From positions 1,426,001-1,490,000 of the forward strand of contig NZ_CP030047.1 in assembly GCF_015291625.1 (NCBI RefSeq): a stretch of DNA of 64,000 nucleotides. The letters are read 5' to 3'. Below the pieces are notes generated by a model, which worked only from the letters and a program-made list of their open reading frames with translations, had not been told where the DNA came from and made no database searches. The stretch comes from Bradyrhizobium sp. CCBAU 53421. Its GTDB lineage: Bacteria; Pseudomonadota; Alphaproteobacteria; Rhizobiales; Xanthobacteraceae. A program made the translations under genes and the position numbers. Of this stretch, positions 59,962 to 64,000 are shown piece after piece. How positions within the stretch are numbered: position 1 is the first letter of the stretch; every line of letters starts with the position of its first letter.

Positions 59962-61131
59962 ATGCACGTCTTCGGCAACACATCGATGCCCAGCCTGGCT
60001 GATCAGCTGGCGCTTTCGCGCAATCGGCCCGCAGGTTTCGACTACATGCGGATCGTGCTGGCGGTATCGATCATCTGCCTGCACAGCCTGAACGTGACGC
60101 TCGGGCTTGGCCGGGCGCTGGAAATCCTAGGCTCGTTCCGCATCGGCATCGCGATGATCCTCGCGCTGTTCTTTGCCCTGAGCGGCTTCCTGGTGACGGC
60201 GAGCCTGCAGCGGTGCAAGAGCCTGATTTCCTTCCTCGGCCTGCGCGTGCTTCGGATCGGACCCGCGCTCGCGGTCGAGACGACGCTGTCGGCCGTCATC
60301 ATCGGCTCGCTGTTCACCGAACTGCCACTGGCGCAGTATGTCGTCGACCCGACCTTCCACGCCTATTTCCTCAATATCGTCGGCGACATCCATTACGAGC
60401 TGCCGGGCGTCTTCGCCCACAATCCGCTGCCGGACCTGGTGAATGCCCAGCTCTGGACGGTGCCCTATGAACTGTGGTGCTACGTCGTGCTGGCGCTGCT
60501 CGCGGTGACCACGATCTGCTTCAACAGGGTGGCCTACCTTGTGTTCCTGGTGATCGTTCAGGTCGCCCTGGTGAGCTACGACGTCTATCGTTGGGAGGAG
60601 GTGCCGATCCAGCTTCGACCGCATCTTCTGGTGTTCTGCTTCCTTGCCGGTGTCGGCTTCTACCTCTGGCGCGACAAGGTGCCCTTCAATCGGACGGCCT
60701 GCCTGCTGGCGCTGGTGGCGTGTGCCGCCGGCATGGCCACCGGACGCGGCGACGCGCTGGCTCCGGTGCCGGCCGCCTATGTGGCGTGCTATCTCGGCCT
60801 GATGAATCCGCGGCGGAGCTGGATCGTCTCGTCGGGCGATTACTCCTACGGGCTCTATCTCTATGGGTTCGTTATCCAGCAGTGCGTTGCCGCGTTCGGC
60901 CCGCCGGTTCAGTACTGGTATCTGAATATCCTGATCAGCCTGCCGCTCGCCTTCGGCGTCGCCGTCGCGTCCTGGCATCTGGTCGAGAAACATGCGCTGC
61001 GGCTCCGCGGCCATGTCGAGACGTTCGAGGCCGCGGTGTTGTCGCGGATTTCGATCGTCGGCTTCTGGCGCAAATCGCCCGAGCGGGTCGAGCTGCGCGC
61101 AACGCTCGGCAACGGCAGCGCATCGATCTGA
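59962..61131 (+). CDS. Acyltransferase 3 (OafA/YrhL type) membrane protein
   Basis: A 389-residue membrane protein with about 10 TM helices. FDYMRIVLAVSIICLHS (with the conserved Arg and His) and FFALSGFLVTASLQR are the acyltransferase 3 hallmark, followed by FLGLRVLRIGPAL. Such proteins O-acetylate or O-acylate surface polysaccharides or Nod factors using an acyl donor in the cytoplasm. Start ATG 59962 (MHVFGNTSMPSLAD) or 59986. It has no relation to glycolate oxidation, though it lies between glcD and glcEF. Confidence 0.85.
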   Translation: MHVFGNTSMPSLADQLALSRNRPAGFDYMRIVLAVSIICLHSLNVTLGLGRALEILGSFRIGIAMILALFFALSGFLVTASLQRCKSLISFLGLRVLRIGPALAVETTLSAVIIGSLFTELPLAQYVVDPTFHAYFLNIVGDIHYELPGVFAHNPLPDLVNAQLWTVPYELWCYVVLALLAVTTICFNRVAYLVFLVIVQVALVSYDVYRWEEVPIQLRPHLLVFCFLAGVGFYLWRDKVPFNRTACLLALVACAAGMATGRGDALAPVPAAYVACYLGLMNPRRSWIVSSGDYSYGLYLYGFVIQQCVAAFGPPVQYWYLNILISLPLAFGVAVASWHLVEKHALRLRGHVETFEAAVLSRISIVGFWRKSPERVELRATLGNGSASI

Positions 61132-61177
61132 TCCGCGCTCGCGGGAAGGATGGGCATCCTCCCCGCGGCGCCGTCAC

Positions 61178-61663
61178 TCACAGCAGCGTGTATTGCGTCC
61201 GTTCGCGCTTGGCGAGCAGCGGCAGCGCCTGCTCCGCGATGTAGGTCTTGAAGTAGGCGCTCTCCGCATGCGCCTTGAACGCCGCTTCGTCCTGGAACAA
61301 TTCGTAGAACAGGAATTGCGCCGGATTGTCCTTGCCGCGGCCGATCAGGAACAGCTTGGTGCCGGGGTCCTTCTGCGCCTCGGGCAGGAAGCTGTCGAGA
61401 ATTGCCGCGACCTTGTCGGCCTGTCCTTCCTTGGCTTCCCATTGCGCCACGACCAGAAGGCCTGACGTGTTGATCGCATCGCTGATCGTTCGCGTGCTCA
61501 TCGCATAGTGCTTCATATGCATTCCTCCGTTGCTTTGCTCCGATCGGGCTTGCGATCCGGCGAAGGGCGAGACGCCGGCGATCGTCATGATCGCGGCGAA
61601 CGAGCCGATGGCCGATCGCCGGGTGAGCATCATCGCCGTGGTCGTGAGTTCCGAACGCTTCAT
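61178..61663 (-). CDS. Tat-exported ABM-domain protein (putative quinol monooxygenase)
   Basis: A 161-residue protein. The N-terminus MMLTRRSAIGSF with a hydrophobic stretch to SPFAGSQARS is a twin-arginine signal. The mature part (about residues 65-161) is an ABM/YgiN fold: SGLLVVAQWEAKEGQADKV, FYELFQDEAAFKAHAES and YFKTYIAEQALPLLA. YgiN-like enzymes oxidise quinols; the exported location is unusual. The ATG at 61663 is supported by ATCTGGAGGCGATC, so the internal ATGs nearer the ABM domain are not the start. Confidence 0.82.
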   Translation of the reverse strand: MKRSELTTTAMMLTRRSAIGSFAAIMTIAGVSPFAGSQARSEQSNGGMHMKHYAMSTRTISDAINTSGLLVVAQWEAKEGQADKVAAILDSFLPEAQKDPGTKLFLIGRGKDNPAQFLFYELFQDEAAFKAHAESAYFKTYIAEQALPLLAKRERTQYTLL

Positions 61664-61754
61664 GATCGCCTCCAGATGATTTGCGCCAACCGTCTTGCCG
61701 GCCGAACCGCGAGGCGACAGATAGTGGATCGTGCCGCGCACTCGGTTAGGCGGC

Positions 61755-61802
61755 GGTCGAAGTGTCGATGTCGTGAAAATGGTTCGACATTGGTCGAAGT
61801 GT
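61755..61802. promoter_or_regulatory. GGTCGAAGTGT direct repeats and palindrome upstream of glcE
   Basis: GGTCGAAGTGT at 61755 and 61792, 37 bp apart, the second overlapping the perfect palindrome TTCGAC-ATTG-GTCGAA (61783-61798). It lies in the 318-bp gap between the ABM gene and glcE, which has no other visible feature, and could be the operator of either gene. Confidence 0.45.
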
Positions 61803-61981
61803 TGCGTCTCCGCCTGCACAGGACGCGCGATGTGGCCAAAACCTCGAGCCGGGTGGCCCGACCGCCGTTCCCACCACTGTCGGGGGCGGCAGGCCCCGCT
61901 TTCGGGCCATTCCGTCGGCGTTTGCGACGGTCGGGTTCGTCGCATTTGATCTCGGAGCCAAATTTCGTTACCGACTAGCGC

Positions 61982-63220
61982 GTGGAAACGCTCAAAGTCA
62001 GAGACATCAAGGACGTCGAAGAGGTGGTGCGCGCCGCTGTCGCCAGCGAGCAGCCGCTCGAGGTCATTGGTCACGGATCGAAACGCGCCATCGGCCATCC
62101 GATGGCGACCAATGCGGTGCTCGACGTCTCGGTGCTGAACGCGGTCAGTTCCTATGAGCCGAACGAGCTGATCATCACCGTGCAGGCCGGCGCGCCGCTC
62201 GCCGACGTACAATCCCTGATCGACGCCAAGAACCAGCAATTCGCCTTCGAGCCGATGGACACGTCCGTGCTGCTTGGCGGCGCGGGAGCCGGCACGATCG
62301 GCGGCATGGTCGGCGCCGGCCTGGCCGGTCCGCGCCGCATCAAGGCCGGCGGCGCCCGGGACCATCTGCTCGGGGCGCACGCCGTGTCCGGGTTCGGCGA
62401 CAGCTTCAAGACCGGCGGGCGGGTGGTGAAGAACGTCACCGGCTACGACCTCTGCAAGCTGCTCACCGGTTCCTGGGGCACGCTCGCGGTCATGACCGAG
62501 GTGACGCTCAAGGTCATGCCGAAGCCGGAGGCGGAACGCACGCTGGTGCTGCGCGGTCTCGACGACATCGCCGCCAACAAGGCGATGACGGCGGCGCTGG
62601 GTTCGCCCTTCGACGTCTCGGGTGCGGCGCATCTGTCGGGCTCGGCATTGCGGTCCGGCACCGGCGCGCTCGCCGGCCTCGCAGCCTCCGGCCAGGCGGT
62701 CACGCTGGTGCGGCTTGAAGGCATTTCGGCGTCGGCGGCACATCGGGCGGCTTCGCTCAGCCAGGCGCTGTCGTCCTATGGAACGGTCGACAGCCTCGCT
62801 GACGACGCCTCGGTCGCGGCCTGGGGCGCGCTGCGCGACGTGGCGCCGTTCGCGGCGAACGGCACGCTCGGAGCCTGGCCGGTGTGGCGCATCGTTTGCC
62901 CGCCGGCCTCGGGCGGTGCGCTCGGTCAGGCGCTGGCGCGCTTAACCGGGGGCGACGTGATCTACGATTGGGGTGGCGGATTGATCTGGGCCGCGGTGCC
63001 GCAGAGCGCCGACGCGCAGGCCGCGCTGGTCCGCGGCCAGGTCGAGGCGATCGGCGGGCACGCCACCCTGATCCGCGCCACCGAGGATGTGCGCCGTGCG
63101 GTCGATGTGTTCCAGCCGCAGCCGGCCGGGCTTGCCGCACTCGGCGAACGGGTGCGGGCGAGTTTCGATCCGAGGTCGGTCCTCAACCGCGGCCGGATGA
63201 TGCGAGGCGGGGCTGCATGA
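61982..63220 (+). CDS. glcE: Glycolate oxidase FAD-binding subunit
   Basis: A 412-residue FAD-binding protein, shorter than GlcD in its substrate domain. EVIGHGSKRAIG and GGAGAGTIGGMVGAGLAGPRR (split for length) form the FAD site and GGRVVKNVTGYDLCKLLTGS is the GlcE hallmark. It forms the GlcDEF complex with the other subunits. The start is a GTG at 61982. Its stop overlaps the ATG of glcF (ATGA at 63217), showing coupling. Confidence 0.93.
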   Translation: METLKVRDIKDVEEVVRAAVASEQPLEVIGHGSKRAIGHPMATNAVLDVSVLNAVSSYEPNELIITVQAGAPLADVQSLIDAKNQQFAFEPMDTSVLLGGAGAGTIGGMVGAGLAGPRRIKAGGARDHLLGAHAVSGFGDSFKTGGRVVKNVTGYDLCKLLTGSWGTLAVMTEVTLKVMPKPEAERTLVLRGLDDIAANKAMTAALGSPFDVSGAAHLSGSALRSGTGALAGLAASGQAVTLVRLEGISASAAHRAASLSQALSSYGTVDSLADDASVAAWGALRDVAPFAANGTLGAWPVWRIVCPPASGGALGQALARLTGGDVIYDWGGGLIWAAVPQSADAQAALVRGQVEAIGGHATLIRATEDVRRAVDVFQPQPAGLAALGERVRASFDPRSVLNRGRMMRGGAA

Positions 63221-64000
63221 AGACCGAGTTTACCCTGGCGCAGCTCGCCGATCCCGACATCAAGGAAGCCGACAAGATCCTGCGCGCCTGCGTGCATTGC
63301 GGCTTCTGCACCGCGACCTGTCCGACCTACGTGCTGCTCGGCGACGAGCTCGATAGCCCGCGCGGCCGCATCTACCTGATCAAGGAGATGCTGGAGAAGG
63401 ACAAGCCGCCGACGGCTGAGGTGGTCAAGCATATCGATCGCTGCCTGTCGTGCCTCGCCTGCATGACCACCTGTCCGTCGGGCGTGAACTACATGCACCT
63501 CGTCGACCAGGCCCGGGTCCGGATCGAGCGGGATTACCGGCGTCCGCTGACCGAGCGGCTGCTGCGGTCGGTGCTCGCCTTCGTGCTGCCGCGGCCGGGC
63601 CTGTTCCGGATCAGCATGATCCTGGCCGGGCTCGCCCGTCCGTTCACGGCGCTGCTGCCGACGCCGTCGGTCGGCGCATCGAGCCCCGGCCTGCTGCGGC
63701 GGATCAAGGCGATGCTGGCGCTGGCGCCGCGCGGCCTGCCGCGGCCGGGCCCGGCTGCGGGAACCGTGTTTGCGCCGATCGGTCGGCGTCGCGGCCGCGT
63801 CGCGCTGCTGCAGGGCTGCGCCCAGCAGGTGCTGGCGCCACGCATCAATCAGGCCGCGATCAACGTCCTGACCCGGCACGGCGTCGAGGTGGTGTTGGTC
63901 AGGGACGAGCAATGCTGCGGCGCCCTGACCCATCACATGGGACAGGACGACGACGCGCTGGCGCGCGCGCGCGCCAACGTCACGGTGTGGCAAAGGGAAG
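63217..64000 (+). CDS. glcF: Glycolate oxidase iron-sulfur subunit, truncated by window end
   Basis: The first 261 residues of GlcF. Two ferredoxin-type clusters are visible, CVHCGFCTATCP and CLSCLACMTTCP, followed by the first CCG-like segment (QGCAQQVLAPRINQ and DEQCCGALTHHMGQ). The full protein is about 430 residues. It passes electrons from the flavin subunits to quinone at the membrane. The ATG overlaps the glcE stop by 4 bp. Confidence 0.95.
   Translation, partial: MKTEFTLAQLADPDIKEADKILRACVHCGFCTATCPTYVLLGDELDSPRGRIYLIKEMLEKDKPPTAEVVKHIDRCLSCLACMTTCPSGVNYMHLVDQARVRIERDYRRPLTERLLRSVLAFVLPRPGLFRISMILAGLARPFTALLPTPSVGASSPGLLRRIKAMLALAPRGLPRPGPAAGTVFAPIGRRRGRVALLQGCAQQVLAPRINQAAINVLTRHGVEVVLVRDEQCCGALTHHMGQDDDALARARANVTVWQRE

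Noticed and set aside
1..64000. tRNA, rRNA and riboswitches
   Set aside because: I looked for cloverleaf arms, CCA ends and familiar riboswitch cores in the gaps and saw none. A covariance-model scan would be needed to exclude small RNAs.

Overview
The window looks like chromosomal DNA of an alphaproteobacterium of the Bradyrhizobium/Rhodopseudomonas group. The evidence is high GC with strong G/C third-position bias, a 41-residue cysteine-free L36, a small soluble c-type cytochrome of the cytochrome c2/c550 kind, many Bug/TctC, LysR and LLM-monooxygenase genes, and several families of intergenic palindromic repeats of the kind that litter Bradyrhizobium genomes. I infer the genus from recall and ran no search. 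No rRNA, tRNA, CRISPR array, prophage or complete insertion sequence was seen.

Layout. 1-5 kb: divergent LLM flavin monooxygenase (cut by the window edge) and M20 peptidase, then an MHS-type MFS importer and an IclR regulator; probably one catabolic island. 5.2-8.4 kb: tripartite tricarboxylate transporter tctCBA (minus strand). 8.7-14.5 kb: a small unknown protein coupled to an alpha/beta hydrolase, a polar amino-acid ABC importer and a D-amino-acid transaminase. 14.6-19.4 kb: AhpD-like protein and EmrAB-type efflux with a divergent LysR gene; the same two-site 48-bp motif precedes both emrA and emrB. 19.7-26.7 kb: orphan Bug protein, DUF3311 plus sodium:solute symporter, a fused indolepyruvate ferredoxin oxidoreductase carrying an in-frame palindromic repeat, and its divergent Lrp regulator. 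26.8-32.5 kb: small membrane and exported proteins with a LysR gene, then an FAH-family / LLM monooxygenase / Ldh-type dehydrogenase operon.

32.8-37 kb: a 1388-residue soluble c-di-GMP enzyme with five tandem GAF domains followed by GGDEF and EAL. 37-43 kb: small stress and exported proteins, a Wzy/O-antigen-ligase-like membrane protein next to a secreted GH5 glycosidase, and a DUF5996 protein. 43.2-45.7 kb: WrbA, pirin and a divergent LysR gene. 45.9-48.3 kb: the most unusual gene, a trypsin-like protease fused to an S1/P1-nuclease or phospholipase-C-fold zinc hydrolase and a histone-H1-like basic tail. In this enzyme superfamily the N-terminal Trp binds zinc after proteolytic maturation. 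Here the matching Trp is internal, just after the protease domain, which suggests self-activation. A Bug gene remnant lies downstream.

49-56.8 kb: YbaK, haloacid dehalogenase and dienelactone-hydrolase operon, an amidohydrolase, rpmJ, a TPR protein, an alpha/beta hydrolase and PoxB-type pyruvate oxidase. 56.9-64 kb: cytochrome c, then the glycolate oxidase genes glcD and glcE-glcF. glcD is separated from glcEF by about 2.9 kb holding paired CTAG-ended hairpins, an acyltransferase and a Tat-exported ABM-fold monooxygenase. glcF runs off the window.
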